Shown here piece after piece: positions 25,240 through 33,330 of a stretch of 64,000 nt of DNA; position 1 is the first letter of the stretch; each line of letters opens with the position of its first letter. The position numbers and the translations under genes are program-made. Location of the stretch: positions 124,001-188,000 of the forward strand of contig NZ_QBUK01000007.1 of NCBI RefSeq assembly GCF_003058265.1, written 5' to 3'. The stretch comes from Flagellimonas amoyensis (GTDB lineage: Bacteria; Bacteroidota; Bacteroidia; Flavobacteriales; Flavobacteriaceae). A model generated the notes under the pieces. That model was not told where the DNA came from, ran no database searches, and worked only from the letters and a program-made list of their open reading frames with translations.

Positions 25240-26279
25240 AGAAATCAATGGTTTGCAACAAAAGCTCCTCAAACTGGTAGATATCGTCCACCGAATTGAT
25301 CAAATGCCGAGTCTCCTCTTTACGTCCATTAAAAGTACCAAGGTACTTATTCCCGCCATTCAAGTGGAGCCTACACAAGGGTTTGCGGTTGTTGTCATCC
25401 AACAAGATACCAAAATAAGATTGCATTATCCCTATGGACAATGCGATTGACAGGGAGTTTTCTACGCAAAATGGCCACCACTATTCGGTATCCGTCCATT
25501 TCCTCTTCAGAGGTAGTTACTTTACTGATTTTTTCGGGCTCCTTATGTTCTTCTTGTTGCTTTTCCGATTCCTTGTCTAGAGCTGCATTCAGGCGATCGT
25601 TCACCTTTTCGCCGATGGTCTGGGCAAAGGCCTTGCTTACCAAATCGGTGAATTCCCCCATTACCTTTTCAGTAAGCCGGCCTGTGTAAACCCTTGATGC
25701 GAACAATCGCACAAAATTGTATGAAGGGGTTTGAAGTTCTTCAGAAATCATCTTTTTCAATTCCTTGGTATACTTTAGGGAGCTGGCGTTGTCCACAATC
25801 TCATCCACATTGAAGTTGGACTTGTGGAACTTCCCAATTTCATTGATGACATTCTCCTTTAATTGGGTTATATCAAACTCCAAAAAGGGTTTCTCGTCCA
25901 TCTTGTTGACCGCCTCAAGATCCGCATAAAACTGGTATTCGATACCGTTGGTCAATAAAGCAAAACGGGTTTTGGTCGTATGGAAGTAACGGAACAACTG
26001 GGAGTTGTGCGGATTCAACTTTTCCTTCCAGTTTTTACATTCAACAATAATGATGGGCTCCCCATTCTGAAAAATGGCATAGTCTACCTTCTCCCCTTTT
26101 TTAAGCCCGAGATCTGCAGTAAATTCCGGGACCACTTCGGTGGGATTAAAGGTATCGTACCCCAACAGGTTGATGAACGGCAACACAAAGGCGTGCTTGG
26201 TGGATTCTTCGGTATCGATCTGTCCTTTTAAATTGACGACCTTTTCGGCTAAGGTTTTAAGTTGGTTTTGGAGTTCCAT
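25229..26279 (-). pseudogene. HsdR_N-type restriction endonuclease-like gene with +1 frameshift
   Basis: The first frame (26279 to 25395) encodes 294 aa: HAFVLPFINLLGYDTFNPTE, then the PD-(D/E)xK core (KVDYAIFQNGEPIIIVECKN), helices, and EEEMDGYRIVVAILRRKLPV, NRIVHRD. It then runs into FWYLVG and a stop. The +1 frame carries the expected end SYFGILLDDNNRKPLCRLHL, GTFNGRKEETRHLINSVDDI to a stop at 25229. Dropping one base of the GATAAT near 25425 joins them smoothly. The gene is otherwise intact, so this may be a recent mutation, a sequencing error, or a shift site. Family members are stand-alone type I-like endonuclease subunits with unknown partners. Confidence 0.78.
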
Positions 26280-26287
26280 TTTTACAA

Positions 26288-26983
26288 TTAATATTTTTTT
26301 TCTTCCATTTCAGCAATGCTCAATCTTTTCATTTCCTTAAATTTTCCAGAATTATCATATAAACTGAGGTTCCCATTTTCTTCTATTAAATAATACTCTC
26401 CATGATTATTTTCATAATCATATCTAGTAGCGTTGCTCTGCTTTTTCTCAAAAACCTCTTCAATTAGTTGTCCTCCCTTGCCAAGAAGACCGTTATCTGC
26501 ATAAATAGATTTCATAAATAGTTTCTCTTTTTCTTTAACCAAAAATTTTTTATTGGGGAGCATTGCGTCATTATCATACCATGAAGCAATTATTTCTCCT
26601 GACACCTTCTCATCATTCATTTTTTTATATGCTTCCCCAGAAGCTCCCATAATTTCTAGCTCAAGTTCTGGTTTAAAATGAGATATTGCCCAAGCTCCAT
26701 ATTCAGTTTCCTGTTCAGGTAAATAGTAAAAAATCCATAGTTTTTCATAGTTAGCTCTTTCATCCTTTAGATTAAAAGCTAAAGTTCTGAGCTCTTTTTT
26801 ACTCATTGGTCTTTGCAACCTTATTTTGAGGTTGGCTTTCCTTAACGATATATCTACATCTTCTCTTATTATAGAATATGTTTGTTCAAGAGGATTACCA
26901 CTATCATGACTCTGATTATTTTTGTGATTGTTACACCCTATTGTTTCAAGTAGAACAATTATGAGAATTAATCTTTTCATCAA
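26288..26983 (-). CDS. Lipoprotein of unknown function
   Basis: 231 aa with a lipoprotein signal (MMKRLILIIVLLETIGC; Cys17). The mature part has no recognised domain: QTYSIIREDVDISLRKANLK, IRLQRPMSKKELRTLAFNLK, WIFYYLPEQETEYGAWAISH, and a C-terminal part resembling a small beta repeat (YYLIEENGNLSLYDNSGKF). The middle segment looks like one seen in lipoproteins that have a LysM-like or DUF-type alpha/beta domain, but I cannot name it. It is more AT-rich than its neighbours, suggesting recent acquisition. It starts 5 bp after the small gene at 26989 ends. Confidence 0.6.
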   Translation of the reverse strand: MMKRLILIIVLLETIGCNNHKNNQSHDSGNPLEQTYSIIREDVDISLRKANLKIRLQRPMSKKELRTLAFNLKDERANYEKLWIFYYLPEQETEYGAWAISHFKPELELEIMGASGEAYKKMNDEKVSGEIIASWYDNDAMLPNKKFLVKEKEKLFMKSIYADNGLLGKGGQLIEEVFEKKQSNATRYDYENNHGEYYLIEENGNLSLYDNSGKFKEMKRLSIAEMEEKKY

Positions 26984-26988
26984 ATAAC

Positions 26989-27195
26989 CTAACTAGTATG
27001 ACAATCTTTTGAGCAATGTACACAGCCGTTAGATTGCTTATAGGTTTTCTTTGCCTCATTTACGGCAGATTCGCAATGAGTGTGATATCCTAAATCTTTT
27101 TTACTAACAACAAGTGTTAACCAATAACAGCCTTCCTTATGAACCTCATGGTCGCCATTTGGCTGAGCTGTCTTGTTGACATAATATTTCGGCAT
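26989..27195 (-). CDS. Small His/Cys-rich cytosolic protein
   Basis: 68 aa from the ATG at 27195. An upstream ATG at 27219 lies before the predicted transcription start (about 27215) and is excluded. The sequence MPKYYVNKTAQPNGDHEVHK, EGCYWLTLV, HTHCESAVNEAKKTYKQSNG, CVHCSKDCHTS has the conserved NGDHEVH and CxxC-x3-CH features of a small widespread bacterial family. The cysteines and histidines suggest zinc binding; function unknown. Its promoter belongs to the TTACGGA-palindrome set. Confidence 0.75.
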   Translation of the reverse strand: MPKYYVNKTAQPNGDHEVHKEGCYWLTLVVSKKDLGYHTHCESAVNEAKKTYKQSNGCVHCSKDCHTS

Positions 27196-27221
27196 GGTTT
27201 TAATTTTTAAAAATTGCATTC

Positions 27222-27271
27222 CAAACCTAGCCCCTTAAAAAAACAATCCCTTACAGAAATCCGTAAGGGAT
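27222..27271 (-). promoter_or_regulatory. TTACGGA-palindrome promoter for the 27195 gene, also a possible terminator
   Basis: A palindrome with core TTACGGATTTCTGTAA (27266-27251) and arms extended to 26 nt is followed after 21 bp by TAGGTTTG (27229-27222), an exact -7 box. On the RNA of the preceding gene it would form a 9-bp hairpin followed by seven T, so it may both end that transcript and regulate the next. Confidence 0.7.
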
Positions 27272-27317
27272 GTTATTTTGTTCAAAAGAATTAATGGCCA
27301 GTGTCCTGAACAGGATT

Positions 27318-27827
27318 TTATTCACTCACTTGTACCAGATAACTTTTCCACTCGGCTGGAATTTCATTTATGTCATAAACTTCAAGCCCTTCCTGTTGCA
27401 TACTGGCTGTTGATTGAATCAACGTTTCATTCAGAAATTCCGTTTCCAACTTATACATGGCCCCGGTTGCAGGATCGACTATCAACATACCAATAAGACC
27501 TCCCAAAAGGATATTGCCAAAGTACCACCCATCCAATTTAAATTCTACAGGAACTGTTTTGGTATCATATCCTGTTTTAGAAAAAGTAACTTGATACCTT
27601 GCCTTTCCAAAAAATCCGCTCCCAGCTTTTAGCTTTAAGGTTGCAGGGGTTTGACCTGAGAAAATTTCAATGCCTTTTTTATCCTTGATCATGATTTTAG
27701 CCTCACTTGGAGCACTGTTGATAGAGATGGGATAACTTCCTTTACTGACAATGGAAGCACAGCTTGAAAGAAGAACGGAAGTAGCCATAAAAATGGCTAT
27801 CACTTTGAAGGTTGATTTTTTAATCAT
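27318..27827 (-). CDS. Small lipoprotein with PEGA-like domain
   Basis: 169 aa from the ATG at 27827, giving a lipoprotein signal (KKSTFKVIAIFMATSVLLSS then C). The mature part starts YPISINSAPSEAKIMIKDKK, a PEGA-like beta domain, followed by VTFSKTGYDTKTVPVEFKLD and a glycine-rich hydrophobic stretch (GWYFGNILLGGLIGMLIVDP) with GAMYKL. This matches a family of lipoproteins that have a PEGA-like domain and a glycine-zipper-like segment in Gram-negatives. The likely location is the envelope; function unknown. The long 5' leader (~109 nt) from the predicted promoter is unusual. Confidence 0.72.
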   Translation of the reverse strand: MIKKSTFKVIAIFMATSVLLSSCASIVSKGSYPISINSAPSEAKIMIKDKKGIEIFSGQTPATLKLKAGSGFFGKARYQVTFSKTGYDTKTVPVEFKLDGWYFGNILLGGLIGMLIVDPATGAMYKLETEFLNETLIQSTASMQQEGLEVYDINEIPAEWKSYLVQVSE

Positions 27828-27942
27828 TAAAAAGGTTTGGTTTGATTTGTCCAAATTGTATGGCTTTTCGGATTTGCCTCGTTTTTTATAGTGGTTCCTG
27901 AGCTCCACTTCAAGTTGTTTTTAAAAGACCTTTAACTTGCAA

Positions 27943-27992
27943 CAAACCTAACCTCATAAAAACCCAATCCCTTACAGATATCCGTATGGGAT
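27943..27992 (-). promoter_or_regulatory. TTACGGA-palindrome promoter for the 27827 gene
   Basis: ATACGGATATCTGTAA (27987-27972), with flanking arms to 27992, is followed after 21 bp by TAGGTTTG (27950-27943). It lies 31 bp beyond the stop of the response-regulator gene and could also weakly terminate it. Core, spacing and -7 box match the 27222 copy. Confidence 0.68.
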
Positions 27993-28022
27993 TTAGATTT
28001 ATTCAAATAAATAAGGGAATGA

Positions 28023-28688
28023 TCAGATTCTATCTTTTCGGATAAGCTTGGCCAGCAAGTGATTGGTGTTCTTGGCCCCGAACTCATCGAACAGTTTGCT
28101 CACCCTTTTATCGATGGTGCTTTCGCTATTCGGTGTAATGTTCTTTTGTTTGAGCCGTTCTGAGATTTCCTTTTTGGTAAGACCATCCGCCAAATCCTTT
28201 AGGATAAGGATATCGAACTCGTCCAATTCAAACACATTGTCGGAAACATTCAAACTGATCTGTGTGGAAACAAAGGTACGGTTGTGATATACCTCCTGCA
28301 CAGCTTTGACCAACTCGGACAAGCCATGACGCCCTTTACAGACATAGGCATTTATCTTTTCTTCCCTGAAAAGGGTATTTACCTTTGCCGGATTGTCCTC
28401 CATGGAATTAACAATAACCTTTAGATTGGGCTGCAATTCCCTTACGGCCTTGATGAGTTCCAGTCCTGAGGTCAACTTTCGATCCACATGGTCCTTTTTA
28501 AAGAACAGATCGGTAACAAGCAATTCAAAAGGTTCATTTTGCGCCAAGGCCAGTTTGAGGCGGTTAAAGGCTTTATCACAATAGAACTCTTCTTGGATGA
28601 CCGGAATGTTGAATTCGGTTCGAAGGGTTTCCACAATACCTTGGTTGGTATCCTGAAAATCTTCCGTAATCAGCACTTTTTTGAACAT
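28023..28688 (-). CDS. LuxR-family response regulator
   Basis: 221 aa from the ATG at 28688, 13 bp after the kinase stop; a longer start would overlap the kinase. The N-terminal receiver: KVLITEDFQDTNQGIVETLR, LLVTDLFFKKDHVDRKLTSG (phospho-Asp in VTDL), then KVIVNSMEDNPAK (conserved Ser/Thr replaced by Ser) and AYVCKGRHG (Lys). The C-terminal LuxR HTH: DEFDILILKDLADGLTKKEI, SERLKQKNITPNSESTIDKR, LFDEFGAKNTNHLLAKLI. It forms a two-component pair with the TPR kinase and is the best local candidate to bind the TTACGGA palindromes, although this is inference. Confidence 0.9.
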   Translation of the reverse strand: MFKKVLITEDFQDTNQGIVETLRTEFNIPVIQEEFYCDKAFNRLKLALAQNEPFELLVTDLFFKKDHVDRKLTSGLELIKAVRELQPNLKVIVNSMEDNPAKVNTLFREEKINAYVCKGRHGLSELVKAVQEVYHNRTFVSTQISLNVSDNVFELDEFDILILKDLADGLTKKEISERLKQKNITPNSESTIDKRVSKLFDEFGAKNTNHLLAKLIRKDRI

Positions 28689-28701
28689 AGTAGGTACGTG
28701 T

Positions 28702-30645
28702 TTATCTTGGAATAACAAGGCTGGCCTTAAAACCTTCCCCTTTACCAGAACCAAATGTAATGGTTCCCCCTATGGCCTGGATACGCTTTTCTGTATTACG
28801 AAGCCCATTCCTGTATTTAAGGTCTTGTTCGGATGCCCCTTCGCCATTATCCGAATACAATACTTTAAGTATTTTTTCACTTTCGACAAAACCAATAGTG
28901 ACCAATGTTGCCATACTGTGCTTCCCCATATTGATCATGAGTTCCTGAAGGACCTTGAACAATACTTTTTTCGCCAAAGGGTCCATTCCTTCCCAATCCA
29001 CCTCCTTGCTTCCTGAAATAAGAAGTTTGGCATGATCTGGTGTCCGGTAGCGGAGCATTTCCAAAAACTCCTCCTTAAACTGTGAACCAGTATCGACTTC
29101 GTTGATCTCCCTGGAGAAGTTACGGCTTTGGTCATAGAGGCCTTCCAATTTGTCCAAGACCTTGATTTGGTCCGTATTCCCCTGAAGCATTAACATGGCT
29201 TGGTTTAGACCTGCCCCAAAATCATCGTGGAGTCTCCGGGACATTTCCGCTTCAGTCTCCAATGTAGCTTCCAATTTCGCCATGGTATTCTCATGTGTCA
29301 ATCGCTTGGTACGCTGTTTAAAAGCATATATCAGAAAACCCAATACGATCAAAAGGAAAGCCACTCCAAAAAAGGAAACCAACTTCTGGTTCCGCTGCCG
29401 GGTAACTTCCAGTTCCTTTTGGGTATTTTCCTTTTCTAGTCGAAGGCTTTTTTCCTGTGTCACCTGATAGTCGTACTTATACATGGCAAATTGGGTCTTC
29501 ACATTTAATTCTTCTTTATACAGACTATCCTGCAAAAAAATATAGCGATCTCGTAAACCTACATTGTTCGGTTCCAATTTCATCAAAAACCCCAAGGCAT
29601 CCGTTTCGGCCCTTGGCGCTTTCAAGGATACTGAGAGATGGATTACAGAATCAAAATAAGCTTTCGCCAGCACAGGTCTATCATTGGAATAAAACTCTCC
29701 CAAATGGGTGTAACTTGCAATCTGACCCCTCCTATCCTTATTCGTTTGTCTTATTTCCAGTGGACTCATAAATTCTTCAACCTCCGTTTTATTTCCAGAA
29801 AGCCATTGGGCATAGGACAAATTGTCCAGCACTCTCGCATATTGTGAGGATGTTTTGACCAAAGTACTATCCAAACTTATTCTTGTGAGCATTTCAACGG
29901 CGTCACCATATTTCCCCATATCCATAAGAGTGGTCGCTATATTGTTCCTAACAGCCAATCTTTCATTTTGGGAATCTATAAAGTTCATGGCCATTTGATA
30001 ATAAGTAATGGCCTCCTCATGGTTCAACAATTTTCGATGGTTCGTTGCCAAGGTATTATAGCAAATGGAGAGATAGGTGGAGTCTTTTTTTGCATCCAAA
30101 TAAGGTATGGCTTCCGTAATGGTTTCCTTACTTCCAAAAAAATCATTCTGATTCTTTTGAATGACCCCCATGTTCAAAATAGACCTTGCGATCCAACTGC
30201 TATCTTGGACCTCCATGAAACTTCCTTTTGCATTGGTATAGTTCAAAAACGCGCTGTCTGGACGATGTTCAATTTGATCATAATAATAGCCCATCAAATA
30301 ATATTGCCTACCCAATATTGCATAATCGCCAAGGGCCTTGGCTTGTCTCAATATATTTCTATTGTAAGTTTGAAGACTGTCGAATGCTTTCAGATCATAC
30401 AGAATCAAATTTTTTCGGTGGAGTAACTTCAAGTAGAACGTATCCTTGACATCATCTTTTGAGAAGTACAAGGCCTTATTGATGGCTCCATATTGTTGTT
30501 CTGCAGTCAAGTCCTTTTGTTTGGATTGATTGAAATAATGAAGAACACTATCATGTGGCACACCCGTTGTTGGAGCGGAATCACCACTTCCCCATTTACA
30601 GGAAACAAAAAGGCATGTCAATAGCACTATCCAAAACTTCTGCAT
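28702..30645 (-). CDS. TPR-containing sensor histidine kinase
   Basis: 647 aa. A lipoprotein-like signal (MQKFWIVLLTCLFVSC) leads to periplasmic TPR repeats (about 40-400), one TM segment (LVSFFGVAFLLIVLGFLIYA, about 425-445), a coiled-coil linker, a HisKA_3-like box (MSRRLHDDFGAGLNQAMLML, phospho-His about 473) and a HATPase with VLYSDNGEGASEQDLKYRNG, LRNTEKRIQAIGG and GKGEGFKASLVIP. This is the common Bacteroidota type coupled to LuxR-type regulators. Whether the N-terminus is lipidated or a plain TM anchor is unclear. It is co-transcribed with the response regulator. Confidence 0.9.
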   Translation of the reverse strand: MQKFWIVLLTCLFVSCKWGSGDSAPTTGVPHDSVLHYFNQSKQKDLTAEQQYGAINKALYFSKDDVKDTFYLKLLHRKNLILYDLKAFDSLQTYNRNILRQAKALGDYAILGRQYYLMGYYYDQIEHRPDSAFLNYTNAKGSFMEVQDSSWIARSILNMGVIQKNQNDFFGSKETITEAIPYLDAKKDSTYLSICYNTLATNHRKLLNHEEAITYYQMAMNFIDSQNERLAVRNNIATTLMDMGKYGDAVEMLTRISLDSTLVKTSSQYARVLDNLSYAQWLSGNKTEVEEFMSPLEIRQTNKDRRGQIASYTHLGEFYSNDRPVLAKAYFDSVIHLSVSLKAPRAETDALGFLMKLEPNNVGLRDRYIFLQDSLYKEELNVKTQFAMYKYDYQVTQEKSLRLEKENTQKELEVTRQRNQKLVSFFGVAFLLIVLGFLIYAFKQRTKRLTHENTMAKLEATLETEAEMSRRLHDDFGAGLNQAMLMLQGNTDQIKVLDKLEGLYDQSRNFSREINEVDTGSQFKEEFLEMLRYRTPDHAKLLISGSKEVDWEGMDPLAKKVLFKVLQELMINMGKHSMATLVTIGFVESEKILKVLYSDNGEGASEQDLKYRNGLRNTEKRIQAIGGTITFGSGKGEGFKASLVIPR

Positions 30646-30671
30646 ACATTTTAATTTGGACTAAATGTATT

Positions 30672-30705
30672 AAAAAAGGCCACACCTATTGGGTATGACC
30701 TTTTA
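30672..30705 (-). terminator. Hairpin terminator after the small lipoprotein gene
   Basis: AAAAGGTCATACC pairs with GGTGTGGCCTTTT around a short loop, followed by further T on the minus strand. It lies 16 bp past the stop of the 30721 gene and before the kinase start. Confidence 0.7.
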
Positions 30706-30720
30706 AATCAATGAGATGGA

Positions 30721-30885
30721 TTAATCATCTTCTTCATCAGGTGGAGGTGGTGGGAGATCCTCATCATCTCCTTCTGTTGCCAGGGTCCGGTACATTCCTT
30801 CAGTTTCTGCGACACTTTCGGTGGTGCAGGAAAACATGAACATATTTAAGATAACGGCCAGTACGGCCAAATACACTTTTTTCAT
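30721..30885 (-). CDS. Small lipoprotein with acidic/proline-rich tail
   Basis: 54 aa from the ATG at 30885 (MKKVYLAVLAVILNMFMFSC, lipobox Cys20); an upstream ATG adds 50 unlikely residues. The mature peptide is TTESVAETEGMYRTLATEGD then DEDLPPPPPDEEDD. Short lipoproteins of this kind (SCT..SVAETE.. with acidic tail) precede TPR kinases in many Flavobacteriia. The gene is followed by a terminator and then the kinase, so it may be co-regulated or be a ligand or envelope component sensed by it; this is inference. Confidence 0.7.
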   Translation of the reverse strand: MKKVYLAVLAVILNMFMFSCTTESVAETEGMYRTLATEGDDEDLPPPPPDEEDD

Positions 30886-31228
30886 TTTTACGATTTTTCG
30901 AGTTAAACAAAAGGGTGGCCGTCCGGGATTTTCCCAGAATTGTTTGTTTAGCCTTTCAGCCACCCGTGAGCTTTGGAGTACTCCCTTGTTTTTGGAAAGT
31001 GGAAACTGTAAGCGGTAGATCTGACTACTCTCCAACGGGTCAAATACTGACCGCTTAACAGAATCCCGTAAAAATGAATTTTCTAGAAACGCTATGTTAG
31101 CAAGGCATAGCTGAATTCATTTTCTTGGACAAATTTATCTGTGCACATCAGCTATCTTTATAAGGAATTCCAGAGATTCCAATAATTCCAAGGAATTCCA
31201 GAACTATTCCTAAAATTCCAACCCGACC

Positions 31229-32158
31229 ATGAAACCAAGGACCAGTAAAAGCTATCAAGAGGAGGTTTTAAAAAAGTATAGAAGAGAAAAAGGAGGGGAA
31301 ATGAGCGGTTATCTTGCCAACCCTACCCGAAGGCAAATTCGGGAAGCCTGTATTTGGTTGTTGGATAAAAGAAAAATGAGATATGACGAACATACCCTTA
31401 TTAGATTCTTTCAATTTCAAGAAGGGAAAAGTAAGATTGTTCAGATGCAACAATTTAAGCCAGACCGCTTTTTACCCATTGTTAATTTTCTAAAGGGAAA
31501 AACAAATGATACTGGACCTGAAAACTTGGAGCTCATTGCTTGGCTAATTGATTTTCAACCTAGACCTTATGAAGAATTTTTAAAGTCATATGGTTCAACC
31601 CATGCTTTTGAAACTGATGAACAAGAACCTGAGTACATAACCCTACGCGTAGCATCTGAAGTTCCAATATCTCCCCCTGAAAAAAAAGAAGAAGAAGAGC
31701 TAAAAAAAAGACGAAGACTGATCATTACCATCAGTATCGTCTTTACAACTCTTTTATTTATAATATTGGTGATAAAACCCTCGCTTTTCAATTCCAATCC
31801 AATTCCCAATACTGAGAATCATTGTATGGCTTGGGCCGACTCTTTATATGTTGAAGTGTCCTGCACTTCCAATCCCTACTCAGATTTCGGAACCAAAGTA
31901 GAACCCATGGACAGAGTAAAACTGAACAGCTTTAAAAAAGTGGAAGTTTCCATGGCAACTGATTTCTTTTCAGAAGATGAAAAGCCCCTGATATGGTATT
32001 TCAAAACTAAGGATGGGGAAATGGAATTTTTCACGGCTCCTGGCTTGCACCCTATTACAGGCGAAACATTGCGCAAAATCACACCCTATATCATTGAGAC
32101 TTACGTGCCATTACATATCAATAACACAGACTCCTTTTTACCAAGAAACCAAGAATAA
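31229..32158 (+). CDS. Single-pass membrane protein with N-terminal HTH-like region, unknown function
   Basis: 309 aa. The N-terminal ~125 residues are helical and charged (KSYQEEVLKKYRREKGGEMS, GYLANPTRRQIREACIWLLD, FKPDRFLPIVNFLKGKTND, ELIAWLIDFQPRPYEEFLKS). A Lys/Arg-rich linker precedes one TM segment (about 168-188, LIITISIVFTTLLFIILVIK). The C-terminal ~120 residues would be periplasmic (CMAWADSLYVEVSCTSNPYS, MDRVKLNSFKKVEVSMATDF). I recognise it only as a recurrent Flavobacterial hypothetical. The layout resembles anti-sigma or signal-transducing proteins. Its stop is followed by a GC-rich spacer repeat. Confidence 0.6.
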   Translation: MKPRTSKSYQEEVLKKYRREKGGEMSGYLANPTRRQIREACIWLLDKRKMRYDEHTLIRFFQFQEGKSKIVQMQQFKPDRFLPIVNFLKGKTNDTGPENLELIAWLIDFQPRPYEEFLKSYGSTHAFETDEQEPEYITLRVASEVPISPPEKKEEEELKKRRRLIITISIVFTTLLFIILVIKPSLFNSNPIPNTENHCMAWADSLYVEVSCTSNPYSDFGTKVEPMDRVKLNSFKKVEVSMATDFFSEDEKPLIWYFKTKDGEMEFFTAPGLHPITGETLRKITPYIIETYVPLHINNTDSFLPRNQE

Positions 32159-32180
32159 GAATTCGCTGGAGAATACCAGA

Positions 32181-32275
32181 ACCCGCGTGAGGGATTGCAG
32201 TGAAAAGCCCGACCCGTGCAAAGGACGGCCTTGCAACGCAAAGCCCGGCCCTCTGGGACACGCCCACACAGAGCT
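32181..32275. repeat. GC-rich dispersed intergenic element
   Basis: The block starting ACCCGCGTGAGGGATTGCAG then TGAAAAGCCCGACCCGTGCA resembles a short spacer element often seen downstream of genes in Flavobacteriia. It includes GCCTTGCAACGCAAAGCCCG-type self-complementary parts. Within this window it occurs once. The rest of the gap 32159-32499 shows no gene. Confidence 0.4.
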
Positions 32276-32499
32276 TCAAACAAAAACCAGCCCTTATCAT
32301 CCGTTTTGATATTCCAATCCTAAAACGGGTTTCCCTGAAAATTCTTGGATTGAATAGGGCGTTTCCCAAGGTAGTTTGGAACAATAATGGAACAATTATT
32401 TTTTTTACACAGTTGCCCCACCCTTACTACCATTTCTGTTTTTGGTCTATATTTGGGTAAACCCTCTTACCAAAGGGCACACTGGATAATCCACCAAGG

Positions 32500-33234
32500 A
32501 TGACCGACCGATCCCTAGACCGTATCCAGACCATTTTCCAATGGTTGTCCATTGCCATATTGGTGGCCAGTTTTGTCTTTGCTGCCCTTTGGGTCTATAA
32601 TACCTCCATGAACCTAGAACCCATTTTGGCGTTTCTGGGCCTGTTCTATTCCGTCGTGGCCCTCTTGGGCAACTGGGTCACCAAACAATTGGAAAAACGG
32701 GTCAAGGAAGAGGAACTCAGCATCACCTATGCCCTGGCCCATGGTTATATGTACAATTATCTGGCTCCCGTGGTGCGTGGACTTCGCAAGAAACTCTCCG
32801 ACCCTTCCGCCATGAGGTTCATCGTCTATATTCCCAAAACCCTGAACGAGTTCAGGTCCCATGCCATCGACGAGGTCATGACGGAACTGTCCAACAAGCA
32901 GTACATCGTGGACACGGTCGAACTGGTGTTCGAAAATGAAAAAAGAAAAATGGACTATCGCACTGCCAAGAAGTCCAAGGACAGTGCCATTCACTATTTT
33001 GACTTTCCAACGACCCTGCTCACCCTTGAAAAGGTCATTGAGTATAAATTGAAGACCGATAAGGACAGTCGTCCTGACAAGGAGATAGCAAAGCTGTCGG
33101 AAGTGTATATCTCCAACTTTGGGAAGCAGTTGACCTCTATTTTGGAAAAGGAGGAGTTCGATGCCATCAGGGGGAACATTAAGATCGTATCATCGGGACG
33201 CTTTGATTTTTTGGAAACAAATAATGCCCTGTAG
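32500..33234 (+). CDS. STING-like membrane protein (prokaryotic TM-STING type), orphan
   Basis: 244 aa. Two N-terminal TM segments (about 12-34 and 40-60) are followed by a cytosolic STING-type domain (about 72-240): ITYALAHGYMYNYLAPVVRG (helix with the aromatic ligand-stacking position), AMRFIVYIPKTLNEF, Arg149/Arg154, and HYFDFPTTLLTLEKVIEYKL with Asp168 and Thr172. As I remember them, cyclic-di-GMP-binding residues reported for a Flavobacterial STING (an Arg, then Asp, then Thr four residues later) fall at nearly the same positions. Known bacterial TM-STING proteins work in CBASS, next to a CD-NTase. None is visible here. Family call by motif only; no alignment could be run. Confidence 0.7.
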   Translation: MTDRSLDRIQTIFQWLSIAILVASFVFAALWVYNTSMNLEPILAFLGLFYSVVALLGNWVTKQLEKRVKEEELSITYALAHGYMYNYLAPVVRGLRKKLSDPSAMRFIVYIPKTLNEFRSHAIDEVMTELSNKQYIVDTVELVFENEKRKMDYRTAKKSKDSAIHYFDFPTTLLTLEKVIEYKLKTDKDSRPDKEIAKLSEVYISNFGKQLTSILEKEEFDAIRGNIKIVSSGRFDFLETNNAL

Positions 33235-33330
33235 CCCAACAGGACCCTTTTATCATTTCCGGTTCTCTAGAAGTTCGTAATATTGCCGACCATTTATGAA
33301 AACTAAAAAATAAACCAACCCAAAACACTT

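Noticed and set aside
31055..31071. Fifth TTACGGGATTCTGTTAA-like site upstream of the small lipoprotein
   Set aside because: It shares the palindrome and a further stretch with the 24862 copy but has no -7 box at the right distance; not listed as a promoter.
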